Source: Hermodice carunculata
Lineage: Eukaryota; Annelida; Polychaeta; Eunicida; Amphinomidae
Direction: 5' to 3'
DNA length: 64,000 bases
Assembly (NCBI GenBank): GCA_964020975.1
Contig: OZ026622.1
Coordinates: 60,083,259 to 60,147,258 of the forward strand
Part shown: positions 22,578-31,673 of the stretch, piece by piece
Layout of the letters: each line of letters begins with the position of its first letter
Numbering within the stretch: the stretch's first letter is position 1
The notes under the pieces: model-generated
Databases searched by the model: none
What the model saw: the letters and a program-made list of their open reading frames with translations, nothing else
Told to the model about the DNA's origin: nothing
Translations under genes and position numbers: made by a program

Positions 22578-24099
22578 CTGAACCCCAATGAAAAGTATCC
22601 ACATGCCAATTTTGAAGTATTTTATTGTTTATACTTGAAACATTTCATACCTAGACGTGCTTAGAACTTAACAAAGCATTCACTTTTCTGGCGTAAAAAT
22701 AATGTCACGCTCTACCGACATTAACGTCACTTACAGGCAAAAAATGTCATTAACTGCCCTAATTGAAAGTCACACAAATTTTTCTGTTCAATATGGGATG
22801 TGGCCACCTCCAGCATCAACACATGCTATACATCTGCGGCGCATACTGCTGACCAGGGTTTGAATTCTGTGTTGGGGAACATTATTCCATTCTTCCTGCA
22901 GAGCTTGGATCAGCTGGTTTCGGGTAGTAGGCCTAGGTGTCCTCCGTTGAATACCTTGGCCTAACTGATCCCACAAATGTTCAATAGGGCTCAGATCGGG
23001 TGAGAACGCTGGCCATTCCATGACATTGATGTTGTTCTCATTGAGAAAGTTCATTGTTAATCTTGCAGAGTGTGCACGTGCATTGTCCTGCTGAAAGATC
23101 GCCAGATCTTGATGCTGCTCCATAAATGGGACCATGTGCGGCTCCAGCACCTCATCAATGTACTGCCTAGCATTGAGGATCCCTTGAATGACCACTAGGG
23201 GTGTCCGGTAGCGGTTGCTGATGCCTGCCCACACCATGACAGAGGGTCCACCCCATCGATCTGCCTGACGGACACAGGCATCTGCATATCTCTCCCCAGT
23301 CCGGCGCCACACACGTTCTCTGCCATCTGCTCTGCTGACACAAAAACGGGACTCGTCAGTAAAAAGGACGGTATTCCACTGCTGGCGAGTCCACCTGGAG
23401 TGTGCTCTACACCACTGCAGTCGTCTTTCTCTTCTGGGTTGGGTCAGCAGGTTACCCCTGTAAGGTCTTCTGGCTGTTAGGCCACTGCTCCTCAGTCGCC
23501 TCTCCACAGTAGAACTACTGACAGGACGGTGATTCACCCCTTGAGTCTCACGGGCTGTTTGGGCTGCTGTACGGAAACGGTCTCGCAGGGGCATCAGCCG
23601 GATGTGACGGTCTTGGCCAGGTGTTGTCACTCTTTCTCGGCCAGGCCTAGGCCGATCATCTACGGATCCAGTTTCTTGTTGCCGTTCAATTAGTCGTTGG
23701 ATGGTGCGCCGAGTACACCCCATTCTTTGTGCGATTTGAGTGATTGGGACTCCACCCTCTGCAAGCCCCAAAGCATGGTGTCTTTGACCTTGGCTCAGAC
23801 GCGGCATGATCGCCTCAACACACCTGAGACCACTGGCTTTTTTCTTGGCTGAACATCCCTTTTTAAAGCCACTGAAAACATCAGGTCATTTTAGCCATCC
23901 AATAGGAGTGGTGGTCAGAAGCCATATTCGGTGCACAAAAGTCACATGCATTATGTAACAACCCAGCAAAAGTTAAAAAGTTGTCCTGAATGACCCTGAT
24001 GTAGGCTCCAAACCATGCATATATGCACACACAGTACTTAGTAACTTACAAAATTAATGTGTTAATTTTTTTATGTGGATACTTTTCATTGGGGTTCAG
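22578..24099 (-). mobile_element. Tc1-like DNA transposon, apparently intact
   Basis: This 1,522-bp element has perfect 27-bp terminal inverted repeats (22,578-22,604 and 24,073-24,099, starting ctgaaccccaatgaaaagta) and is flanked by TA on both sides (22,576-22,577; 24,100-24,101), the Tc1/mariner target duplication. It contains one uninterrupted transposase gene on the minus strand. It was inserted into the gag region of the Gypsy element and is therefore younger. Intact ends and frame suggest recent activity. Confidence 0.97.
22788..23807 (-). CDS. Tc1-like transposase, DD34E
   Basis: The frame encodes 339 aa, the usual Tc1 transposase length of about 340. Residues about 1-60 form a paired-like helix-turn-helix (LAEGGVPITQIAQRMGCTRR, TIQRLIERQQETGSV). 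A GRPR-like RPRPGRE segment and a second DNA-binding region follow. The catalytic triad is visible as VLFTDESRF, IFQQDNARAH and SPIEHLWDQ, with 34 residues between the second Asp and the Glu. The protein would cut at the terminal repeats and insert at TA. Frame and all three catalytic residues are intact. Expression cannot be judged from sequence. Confidence 0.96.
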   Translation of the reverse strand: MPRLSQGQRHHALGLAEGGVPITQIAQRMGCTRRTIQRLIERQQETGSVDDRPRPGRERVTTPGQDRHIRLMPLRDRFRTAAQTARETQGVNHRPVSSSTVERRLRSSGLTARRPYRGNLLTQPRRERRLQWCRAHSRWTRQQWNTVLFTDESRFCVSRADGRERVWRRTGERYADACVRQADRWGGPSVMVWAGISNRYRTPLVVIQGILNARQYIDEVLEPHMVPFMEQHQDLAIFQQDNARAHSARLTMNFLNENNINVMEWPAFSPDLSPIEHLWDQLGQGIQRRTPRPTTRNQLIQALQEEWNNVPQHRIQTLVSSMRRRCIACVDAGGGHIPY

Positions 24100-24101
24100 T
24101 A

Positions 24102-24950
24102 TATTTGCCGTGGGAAACCTTGATCCACTGGCAGTTCCCACCCGGGTCTAGTCCGATCCTCACGAGGTCCCCCATGCTCAGATATCAGCTGTCGAAAACC
24201 ATGGTCCACTGGCTGATGCCTAGGCACATGTGTCTGATAAAATGGTGGGTCTTGGTAATAAGGTTGTAAAGTAGATTGATCCACCCAACCCGATACAGGG
24301 TTGGACATACTGACACCTCCACACTGTGATGTAAAACCATGTGGAGGACTACTCGCTGGCAAGCCCCCCTTTGACAGGTGTGACCCATCCCCATGTAAGT
24401 TGGGTGGAACAGGCCTAGAACATGCTCCTGAGACCACAGGGTCCCGCATTCCCGGGTAAGATACATTTGATACAATACACGGGGCATACCCCAATGGTCT
24501 TGTAGCCTCACACACCCGTGTCACTTTTGGAGGCACCTTCATTTCTGCCGCCGCCCCATGATAAGATACCATGAGGAGCAACTTCTGACACCTTTTCTAT
24601 GAGAGGTGGGAGAAATGACCCTGTCTGGGAACTCACTACACTACCAGTACCACTAGTAGTCACTAAACTAGAGGGAGCTACTGATATGGGAACTGTATCC
24701 CCCCCCCCCCAGATTTTACCCCTGACCCACCAGAGACCCCAGCCTCTAATAATCTTTGCAAACTGTCCTCTACCCTGGACTGCCTTTTTTCTAAATCCCC
24801 AAACATAGCTTTAGTGTGAGCAGCCTGTTTCTCCTGCCAGTCTTGTTGATGCTGAAACATTTGCAATAATTGTTTCAAAAGCTTTGCCTCTGACATTGAA
24901 GAGATAGGACCTATGGCCTCTAAATTCTCTTGGGGATCATCCCAGGACAA
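24102..24950 (-). pseudogene. Gypsy gag, N-terminal half
   Basis: The minus strand reads a Gln/Lys-rich predicted coiled-coil segment (LLKQLLQMFQHQQDWQEKQA) followed by a Gly/Ser and Pro/Gly-rich low-complexity stretch. A Tc1 transposon separates it from the capsid-like part of gag. This is an eroded fossil region, and the domain boundaries are approximate. Confidence 0.7.
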
Positions 24951-25131
24951 ACCCAGAGACTACCAGGGCTGCATCCATGACGGTAGAAGCAATTAACTGA
25001 TCTCTGGTCACAACTTCACCATTTGCCTCCACTTGTTGACGCCATACGTCAAACCGTTTGGCACGATTCACACCTACCCCTTTCAAAGTGGCTAACTGCT
25101 TAACTGAAATAGTGTGGAAATTGAAAGCCAT
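24937..25131 (-). pseudogene. Gypsy gag N-terminus with helix-hairpin-helix-like motif
   Basis: The frame starts with ATG at 25,131 (MAFNFHTISVKQL). Residues about 9-36 include LATLKGVGVNRAKRFDVW, which fits the helix-hairpin-helix pattern L..L.GVG...A..F. Such motifs normally bind DNA or RNA backbones without sequence specificity. It heads the gag region of the element, where this fold is not a usual component. The assignment rests on motif appearance only, and a short chance match remains possible. Confidence 0.55.
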
Positions 25132-25979
25132 AATTTGATATCAAAAAATCGAAATTTGTACTGAACAGAAGTCCGGCACAACTGTATATCAGAATGTACT
25201 AATTGTACAAAATTTGAAAAATATGCAAACAAATTTACCCCAAAAAGGCACCAGGCAAATTTAAAAATGTGCCACAATGATCAATTATGCAAAAAAAATT
25301 CCACAGTATGAAAATTCCCAAAATCAGGAACTACAATCATCGATAAGTGCATATAAATTCTCATAGAATTCTACCGTCATGGACCAGTGCACACAAAATT
25401 TTCATAGAAAATGTTGGCATCAGTACCCCAAGTGAAACAAAAGAATAAAGAATGTGACTACTAGGCCTATATGAAACTGGAACTGGGTCACTCAAGTCTA
25501 ACTAAGCTAAGATCACTGTGACCTAGACATATAGCAAATACAGCACATGCAAACATGCAAAATACATATAAATATCTGTATATGTGTGTGTGTGTATCAC
25601 AGTGTTTAGATCAGCAAAAACTATCACTGATCAATAAGGCCAAAGAAATAATTGTAAATATGCCACAAGCAGTAGCAAAAATTGAGCTCTGACAAACAAA
25701 GAAACACTGTAGAAAGAGCGGGAATTTCAAACATGAAACATGCAGCAACTACATGAGGTTCATGCTAAGGAAAATTCCACTCTATTCTCCAGCAATCCTC
25801 AAGCTCAAGACACGTGTGTGGTCATCCAATCTAAAGGAAAATACTAGTCCTTACTTCATCAAACAACCACTACAATCATACAGCAAAATCAATGGCCATA
25901 TATCATTTCCAATTTCAAGAGTGTACTCTCCCGAAAAAAAAAACCACTGTGTGTTAATGGCAGCAATCCACGCAGGTAA
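25132..25979 (-). other. Gypsy 5' leader
   Basis: About 850 bp lies between the 5' LTR and the first gag ATG at 25,131. It is AT-rich with short tg repeats near 25,575-25,597. No coding frame is supported. A leader of this kind would hold packaging and translation signals, but none is recognisable by eye. Confidence 0.6.
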
Positions 25980-25995
25980 TACTTCTGGTACCAAT
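25980..25995 (-). other. Candidate primer-binding site
   Basis: On the minus strand the 5' LTR is followed at once by attggtaccagaagta. The TGGTA start matches the 3' end expected for several tRNA primers, but I cannot assign the tRNA without a search. Confidence 0.5.
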
Positions 25996-26241
25996 TGTAG
26001 TACACATCGATACTACTGAATCAGTATTTACCTGTAACTAGGCAGTGGCTTGGCCGTACTACGCCCGTAGTGAGAAGCGGTGAGAAGTAGGTAAAGGGAC
26101 CTGGCGTCCAAGGGCCTCGGGAGCTCGCCTTGTGCGTCAATCTGGTCTAGGGTCACCGTGGCTTCTGCCTGGGCACTTCGGAGACCGGGCTGTCAACCCC
26201 TGCTGTATGCTGACGTCACAGAATGATGGTCCCGCACTACA
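25996..26241 (-). repeat. Gypsy 5' LTR
   Basis: This 246-bp repeat is nearly identical to 13,792-14,037. It is 5' because gag and pol are read on the minus strand away from it. The U3 side holds a perfect CRE palindrome, TGACGTCA, at 26,211-26,218. Confidence 0.96.
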
Positions 26242-27010
26242 ACAGCTGCATCGTAAAATTATCGTTGGGTAAAGGGAGTTGGTTGAAATAGGCTTTGTCG
26301 GGGGGAAGAAAATCATTTTGAACTCTGGTAGAAGCATTGAAGTCTCCCATAATACATTTGCTTCCATCCATGGATAGTCTAGATACATCATTTAAAAGAT
26401 TGTCAAAAATATTAATATCACTGGTGTACCAAGAATTTGACGGTGAGATATAAACTGTTGCAATGTATACAGTGGTCCCCTCTTATAAGGCCCCTCTCAC
26501 CAAAGGGCAACCTTTCTTGAAAGGCCAGCATTCTTGTCCAGGAAGTATGGTATTGCCATTATATTCTCCCCTTCAAGAAAGGCCACCCGTCTTATAAGGC
26601 CACTTTTTTGCTGCCGTTGGGGGTGGCTTTATAAGACGGGGACAAGTGTACATCACTGGAAAGTTTAAAGAATGATCTTTTCAGTTTGAGCCATACTATT
26701 TCAGGCTTAAAGACAGGTAAAAATTCAATCCTGACGTATGTTATTTTTGACATAAATAGCATTACCTCCGGAATATTTACTGGCGTTACCTGTCCAAGGG
26801 TGTACGCTACAGTGCACTTTATAGCCTGGAATTAAAATGTTCTCATCTGACCTGCCTGTGTTTCAGTTAATCTGCAAATATCAAAGCTTGTCAATACATT
26901 TAAAAGCTTTTTGTCATGAAATTTAGAGAGATATTGGCCACAGACATTTTGTATATGTCCATGTATATTCCATTCTAAAATGTTCAAATTTTCAATCATT
27001 GTAACAGTTT
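26242..27010 (-). pseudogene. CR1-like LINE endonuclease, first part
   Basis: The minus strand reads LNILEWNIHGH (start of an AP-type endonuclease) near 26,995, ICRLTETQ near 26,875, and later the block MDGSKCIMGDFNAS (about 26,370-26,330, catalytic GDFN). It runs into the Gypsy LTR at 26,241 and resumes at 13,791 with the next endonuclease block. A MITE interrupts it at 26,470-26,648. Some frame breaks are present. Confidence 0.85.
26470..26648. mobile_element. Small MITE with TA duplication, pogo/Tc1-like
   Basis: This 179-bp element is flanked by TA (26,468-26,469 and 26,649-26,650). Its imperfect inverted ends read CAGTGGTCCCCTCTTATAAG and, from the right, CACTTGTCCCCGTCTTATAA. Internal copies of the cttataaggccac motif are also present. 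It has no coding capacity and sits inside the LINE endonuclease. Confidence 0.85.
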
Positions 27011-27199
27011 ATTTTAAGCATCTTGGGGGCCATCGGCGTCTATTTGGAGCCATGTAATTACTACTGTACTGGCAACGTCCCTGTGGTTTTAGTTCAGACC
27101 TGAAGGTGTATTTTATATTTGCCGCTAATAACCTCGTACCCTGTTCATTTGAGTGGATATTTTCTTCATATCGGTCTTGCCGCGGTACCTGTTTCCTGT

Positions 27200-28330
27200 T
27201 TACAAAATTGCTGTAGTTCTCACATAGTTTATTCCCAGCTTCTCGTTTACCTTCAGCTTCAACAAAAAATTTGCAGCTTGGACTTTTAGATCTAACTCCT
27301 TGTTCTCCAGGATCGGGATACCGCTGGAGATGATCCCCTGTTTAGATGTTCCCTTTGCAATGATTTCATCAGCTAATCCAACTGAGCCAGTGGCAACAAC
27401 CTCTGGTGTTCTTGTTTTCAAGTCATTGGTTATAAGATGTATTATAACCGCTTCATGTTGGTTTAAACATATTTTATTGAAAAAACAATTGGGAAACAGG
27501 GCAGTGCCCTATATTAATCCCTCTTGTATTTAAGTATTCTTGGACCTTTTCGATTGTATATACTTTTTCTGAAGCTACATTGTAGGTTTCTTTATTCAGC
27601 AGCTTGTTTGGGTCCACATGCTTCAACTGAGAACTTGAGAGAATCAGCACGTCCTCTTTCTTGCTTTTTGCTGAGTGGTCTGTTGAAAGGCCAGTTTTGC
27701 GTGCAACCACTGTTGACCACTGTGTGCTGCCGGTATCTGCGTCCATTGCCTGGGCTTGCAGTTGCCATTCAAGGGTTTGCTCTTTTGCTGCAATATAGCC
27801 ATCACGAAATTGGGTCATTCTGTCATGAAGTTTTTCCATTTCTTTGTCCTTCTTTTTTATGCTAGTTTGAAGTCTTTCTATTTCTTCATACAATGAACTC
27901 TGTATATGTCTTCTGATTGAGACCACAGCGTCAAATTCGCTTTGTAGATCTTTCATTCTTTCCCTCAACTTTCTCCTGAATGCATGCATAGTGAAACCAT
28001 AACATACAGGTACTACACTGTATCATTGCAGTATTATATACTCGCCCATGTACGCATTCTGGTGTGCACATTTCAGGTACTTTGGGGGTGATTTTCTTTT
28101 CACTGTTAATTCTTTCTTTGGGTTGTGTGTTTTTACTAGGTTGGTTTGTGCTCGCCGTCGCTTGTTTGGTTCCTTTGTTCTCTTTAGACGCAAAAGTATT
28201 GGTTTTCTCATTAGAAACAGTCGTTTCCTTTTTAGGGTGCTTCAGTTTGCTGAAATTGGCGTCTTTTGCACCAACAGTGTTTTTGCACAGTTATTGTGCT
28301 GCATGATTGGCTACGCGATCTCGTATTTGG
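27200..28330 (-). pseudogene. CR1-like LINE ORF1: PHD finger, coiled coil, esterase
   Basis: In minus order there is a Lys/Thr-rich segment, then Cys/His spacing CTPECVHG...MIQCSTCMLWFHYAC (about 28,075-27,975) of PHD type. A charged coiled coil follows (SLYEEIERLQTSIKKKDKEM, about 27,900-27,840), then an SGNH-type esterase with VLILSSSQLKHVDPN (about 27,640) and IIHLITNDLKTRTPE (about 27,450-27,410). A C-terminal region GIISSGIPILENKELD ends near 27,200. PHD and esterase domains in ORF1 are established for CR1-like LINEs. The second esterase half is separated from the first by a short LINE-tail insertion. Confidence 0.82.
27463..27530 (-). mobile_element. About 70-bp LINE 3' tail inserted in LINE ORF1
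   Basis: The segment resembles the 3' end of the LINE at 4,937-5,010: both contain tacaagagg, atatagg and end aataaaatatgtttaaacc on the minus strand. It interrupts the esterase coding sense, which continues on both sides (EKVQEYLN ... HEAVIIHLITND). An extremely 5'-truncated insertion is the simplest explanation. Confidence 0.65.
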
Positions 28331-28365
28331 AGGTTCAGTGTTCTCACTCTCTTCATTTCCACTGC

Positions 28366-28971
28366 TTTTTCTGTCAACAAGGGGGCATACACAAGTACTA
28401 TTACATGCGTGGGAGGGTGTTATACTACCTGACCCACTACATGACTCTGTTTGCGACACTAGCTCGGTGTCATTATTTTTGGAAGGATATTGATCCTACG
28501 CTTTCTTATTGGTCTTTCCCATTTTCGGCTAGGTGATTGGTACCAAAGGTTGCTGGTTAGGGACACGGCAGTTCCGTGGTCACAAAACATATGCCCATAA
28601 CCATTGTTAATGTACATTCTTTTGTTTTCAAAGTGGTCAATATCCAACATAATCCCCCGGAGAACAAATTTTTCTGTCAACAAGGGGGTGTACACAGGTA
28701 CTATTACATGCGTGGGAGGGTGTTATACTACCTGACCCACTACATGACTCTGTTTGCGACACTAGCTCGGTGTCATTATTTTTGGAAGGATATTGATCCT
28801 ACGCTTTCTTATTGGTCTTTCCCATTTTGGGCTACGTGATTAGTACCAAAGGTTGCTGGTTAGGGACACGGCAGTTCCGTGGTCACAAAACATATGCCCA
28901 TAACCGTTGTTAATGTACATTCTTTTGTTTTCAAAGTGGTCAATATCCAACATTATCCCCCGGAGAACAAA
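28366..28971 (-). repeat. Two tandem 303-bp repeats at the LINE 5' end
   Basis: Copies at 28,366-28,668 and 28,669-28,971 are almost identical over their whole length. On the minus strand each contains an ATGGGAAAGACC-type start of ORF1 preceded by ttggatattgaccactttga. They lie directly upstream of ORF1, so they are probably duplicated 5' UTR/promoter monomers of the LINE. Confidence 0.85.
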
Positions 28972-29298
28972 GGAAAGCAGGTTAGTATCTAACTCTGGTT
29001 AGATATTAACCTGTTCATTGTAATCAGTTGAGTGATCAAAAAAGAGTAACAAACCAATAAAGAAGACAAATTTTGTCTTTTATATATCATTCTAACATAA
29101 CACGCAACAGTACCCAAACTTGGGAACAAATGTTAGCATCAAAGGCCATGAGACACTGTAGGATCATGTACAGTTGACATATGTACATGTATATTACACA
29201 GTTTAACACTGGTGAGCCCAATACAACAGCATAGAGTGTACTGATTCGATGATGTCTATCCTGATTTAATCAATAAAATGATATAAATTGATACCTAC
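28972..29298. other. Non-coding stretch
   Basis: AT-rich sequence without a recognisable gene. If 29,299-29,605 is a first exon, this would be the start of its first intron. Confidence 0.4.
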
Positions 29299-29605
29299 CA
29301 GACACGTCCTCTTTTACTTTTCTAGGAATTCCTGAAAAATAGTATGGTCCATGTTCCCTTGCTGCTTCACACAAATCTATGTCATTTTCCAGGGCTGAAG
29401 CCAAATCTTGAATCGGCACTTGAAGTTGTTTTGAAACTTGATCAAAATTTTCGCCATAATAGCAAGCCTGTGATAAAAGATTCTCATCGACATCATCAAA
29501 TAATTCCTGGATGTTACTGGAACCATACTCTTCTACAAGATCTAAGGCTTGCGAAAGAATTAAGTCAGAATCAGCAGAACAGTCCAAGGCTGTGTTCGCT
29601 GCCAT
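29299..29605 (-). CDS. Unrecognised possible first coding exon
   Basis: From ATG at 29,605 the minus strand encodes about 102 residues with an acidic helical character (DSDLILSQALDLVEEYG, IQELFDDVDENLLSQACYYG, QVPIQDLASALENDIDLCEA, GPYYFSGIPRKVKED). It ends at a good splice donor (TCTG/gtaggt, gt at 29,298-29,297). An alternative upstream ATG lies at 29,617. I do not recognise the family, and no following exon is evident among the transposons to the left. It may be the start of a host gene or of a mobile-element protein. Confidence 0.4.
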
Positions 29606-29863
29606 GTTTCCACACATAACTGTGAATAATGTGCACTAGCTGTTCCCACAAGTTGCAAGAGGCACGTGCATATTACATCATGCTGCTTGGGTCAAGGCGA
29701 CCCCATAGAAATGCTGATTGGGATTTCTTGGTTCCTTTCAATTGAAAGAGACAAACAAAAGGAACAGTCTACTTCAGTAACAAGGGGAGCGAGACTTCAC
29801 ATTTTACTCCATTACACACATGATGTCCATTTCAGCTCTTCTTTTATTATTTCTTTTATATGA

Positions 29864-29906
29864 AATTTGTTGGATATTGACCACTTTGGAAACAAAAGAT
29901 TGTACA
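29864..29906 (+). repeat. Inverted copy of the LINE 5' repeat start
   Basis: The segment ttggatattgaccactttgg... on the plus strand matches the minus-strand start of the 303-bp repeats at 28.4-29.0 kb over about 40 bp, in opposite orientation. Confidence 0.7.
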
Positions 29907-29913
29907 TTAAGTC

Positions 29914-30041
29914 GGATAAAGTACCTCGGTTGGACACTCTGGTTGGTTATGGACCAGTTCGAATGGAACTCGCCCTTCGGGCTCGGTCCATTCCAACTGG
30001 TCCATAACCAACCAGAGTATCCAACCTCGGGTACTTTATCC
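29914..30041. repeat. Long hairpin (fold-back) element
   Basis: Arms of about 54 bp (29,914-29,967 and 29,987-30,041) are inverted complements with few mismatches: ggataaagtacc...ggttggttatggaccagtt against its reverse. The centre is itself a small palindrome, gcccttcgggc. It is probably a MITE or fold-back transposon. Confidence 0.9.
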
Positions 30042-30725
30042 ATAACTTAGATTCCCTGACGTGTTTCCTCTGCGAGTGGTGTCTTGATGGTCAACATCAA
30101 TGAAAATGTCATCAGACGCATGGTCTAAGTAGCTTTCTACCCGATCAAGAATATTATCTCTGTTCTGTGTCGAACAAAGTGCCATCTTCACCCACATTGT
30201 CCAAGTCCCTTTCTGCTTGGTCAGGTACATTATTCCGCTACTCTGTGTCTGGGTCGCTGGCATCGTCTCTTAACCCTGTTACATTTCCTCTTTTATTTGT
30301 ATCGTCTGGATTTTTTAGTTTGTTTTGTCTGTTCTTCATCCAGGAACTTTGTCACTAACTCCGTGAGCAAGTCCACCTCATTAACAACATCCGAGGCCTC
30401 GGCCAGGTGGCTTCCCGTAGCAGAGGGCGAGCTGACCGAAGTCTCGCCCCCCAACACGGTAACATAGAAGTACGTGTGTATCCGATATAGCTGGAGTCTC
30501 AATGCTAAAAACAGAAGTTTGGGCATTCTTCAAATTATCCTAATATAGATTAGACTGACAAAGAGCACGAACTTAACACTGCAACAAGTTTGAAAAGTTT
30601 CAGAAAAAAAATACCCAGAGAGTTCAGCAGTGTTTCACCAGATCGCACATACATTTACTATGCATAAAGTGTAAAAACGACTCTCAAGCTTCATGGTATT
30701 GGAAGTAATACCACAAATCATATTA
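30042..30725. other. Non-coding stretch
   Basis: Short open frames on both strands lack recognisable similarity and splice context. Nothing further is supported. Confidence 0.35.
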
Positions 30726-30904
30726 AAGTAGAATCTCCAATTAAGACCACCTCCATAAAGTGAATATTTCGATGTTAAGACTACCAATTTACAATGCTGT
30801 TTTTGTATATCTTTAATTAAAATATATCCCCACTTTGACTATTCCCCTAGTAAGATCACATTTTTTTCAATCCCTTAGGTGTTCTTAAGAGGGAGATTTC
30901 ACTG
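30726..30904. mobile_element. Degenerate TA-flanked MITE, pogo-like
   Basis: This 179-bp element is flanked by TA. Its imperfect inverted ends read AAGTAGAATCTCCAATTAAG on the left and, from the right, CAGTGAAATCTCCCTCTTAA. It has no coding content and resembles the element at 26,470-26,648 in size and plan. Confidence 0.7.
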
Positions 30905-31392
30905 TATGCAGTTTCGTAAGGAGATATGATCGATCTTTTTAGGAGTATAGCATAACATTGTCAGCTCTGATTGAGAGGCTCTGGGCGACATGTTGCTATC
31001 TATGGCTTCAACTCAGTATTTGCTTTCAGCATGCTCGTTGCAGCTTTCAAGAAGTAACTGGATATTGCGGTTAAGCTGCAAGCGTGAAAGACGCCGGGGC
31101 TTGTATTAAAATAAAACTAAAGCTCTGACATTGGATACAAAAGTGTCAACCATATCATCGATCATATTACCTTGGGTACCGGTACGGAGTAGAAGCGACA
31201 AATATAAATATCTTTGGATAAGTCCTGTCTAGCAACTTGTTTACTTCTTGTTAATGTGACATATTTACAAAAATAAAAAATAGAGTAATATAACATGCAT
31301 AACAAAACATATTTTAGTCGACGGATACATTAACATGTAGACGGATGGAACGTTTTTATCCTTGGCCCTATTTTGTTTACATGGTTATACCA
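30905..31392. other. Non-coding stretch
   Basis: No gene, RNA or transposon ends are recognised. Confidence 0.35.
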
Positions 31393-31673
31393 CAGGGGCG
31401 GATCCAGGAATCTGGAAAAGGGGGGGAGGGGGAGCAAGGGACCAAAACATTGACATTTTTGCAGAGAAGGGAGTGTGGGGGTCCTCCCTCAGAAATATGT
31501 TTTAATTTAGGTGTGAAATTGTGGATTCTGAGCCATTTTGAGCCTAATTTACAGGAAATACAGGAACGATTGGAAGTAAATTATAAACAAAAGTATCTAT
31601 TTTGTGGAAAAACATTCGGAACGTCGGGGTGGCAGGGGGCTTGCCCCTGACTCCACCCCTAAATCCGCCCCTG
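31393..31673. mobile_element. MITE with CAGGGGCGGAT ends, hAT-like
   Basis: Inverted ends of 16 bp with two mismatches (31,393-31,408 CAGGGGCGGATCCAGG; 31,658-31,673) enclose 281 bp. The CAGGGGCGG terminus is common among hAT-type non-autonomous elements, but I do not find a matching 8-bp target duplication, so the superfamily is tentative. Confidence 0.7.

Larger units (their letters stand above)
13792..26241 (-). mobile_element. Ty3/Gypsy LTR retrotransposon with a TatD accessory gene
   Basis: Two 246-bp LTRs (13,792-14,037 and 25,996-26,241), each with TGTAGT/ACTACA ends, enclose about 12 kb. In minus-strand order: 5' LTR, candidate primer-binding site, leader, gag with a helix-hairpin-helix-like start and a CCHC knuckle, protease, reverse transcriptase, RNase H, integrase with a GPY-type C-terminus, an acidic Ser/Pro-rich tail, an accessory zinc-finger/TatD gene, polypurine tract and 3' LTR. 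The RT-RNase H-integrase order is that of Ty3/Gypsy. The LTRs differ at about six positions (roughly 2.4%), which suggests a fairly young insertion. The element is a broken fossil with about five coding disruptions plus a Tc1 transposon in gag. It sits inside a CR1-like LINE. Flanking 4-5 bp target duplications are at best imperfect. Confidence 0.95.
8276..28971 (-). mobile_element. Long CR1-like LINE, split by several later insertions
   Basis: I infer one LINE copy read from right to left: tandem 5' repeats (28,971-28,366), ORF1 with a PHD-type zinc finger, coiled coil and SGNH/esterase domain (about 28,330-27,200), endonuclease (about 27,000-26,242, resuming at 13,791), RT start (to about 12,640), then RT and C-terminus (10,215-8,600) and 3' UTR to about 8,276. 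PHD and esterase domains are established for CR1-like LINEs. The gaps are filled by a Gypsy element (13,792-26,241), a second LINE (about 10,247-12,645), a MITE (26,470-26,648) and a ~70-bp LINE tail near 27,463-27,530. Endonuclease coding sense continues across the Gypsy insertion. Assigning the 10.2-8.6 kb RT to the same copy is inference from order, orientation and domain content. Confidence 0.75.

Noticed and set aside
13784-26250. Exact target-site duplication around the Gypsy element
   Set aside because: The flanking 4-5 bases agree only partly, so a duplication is not claimed.
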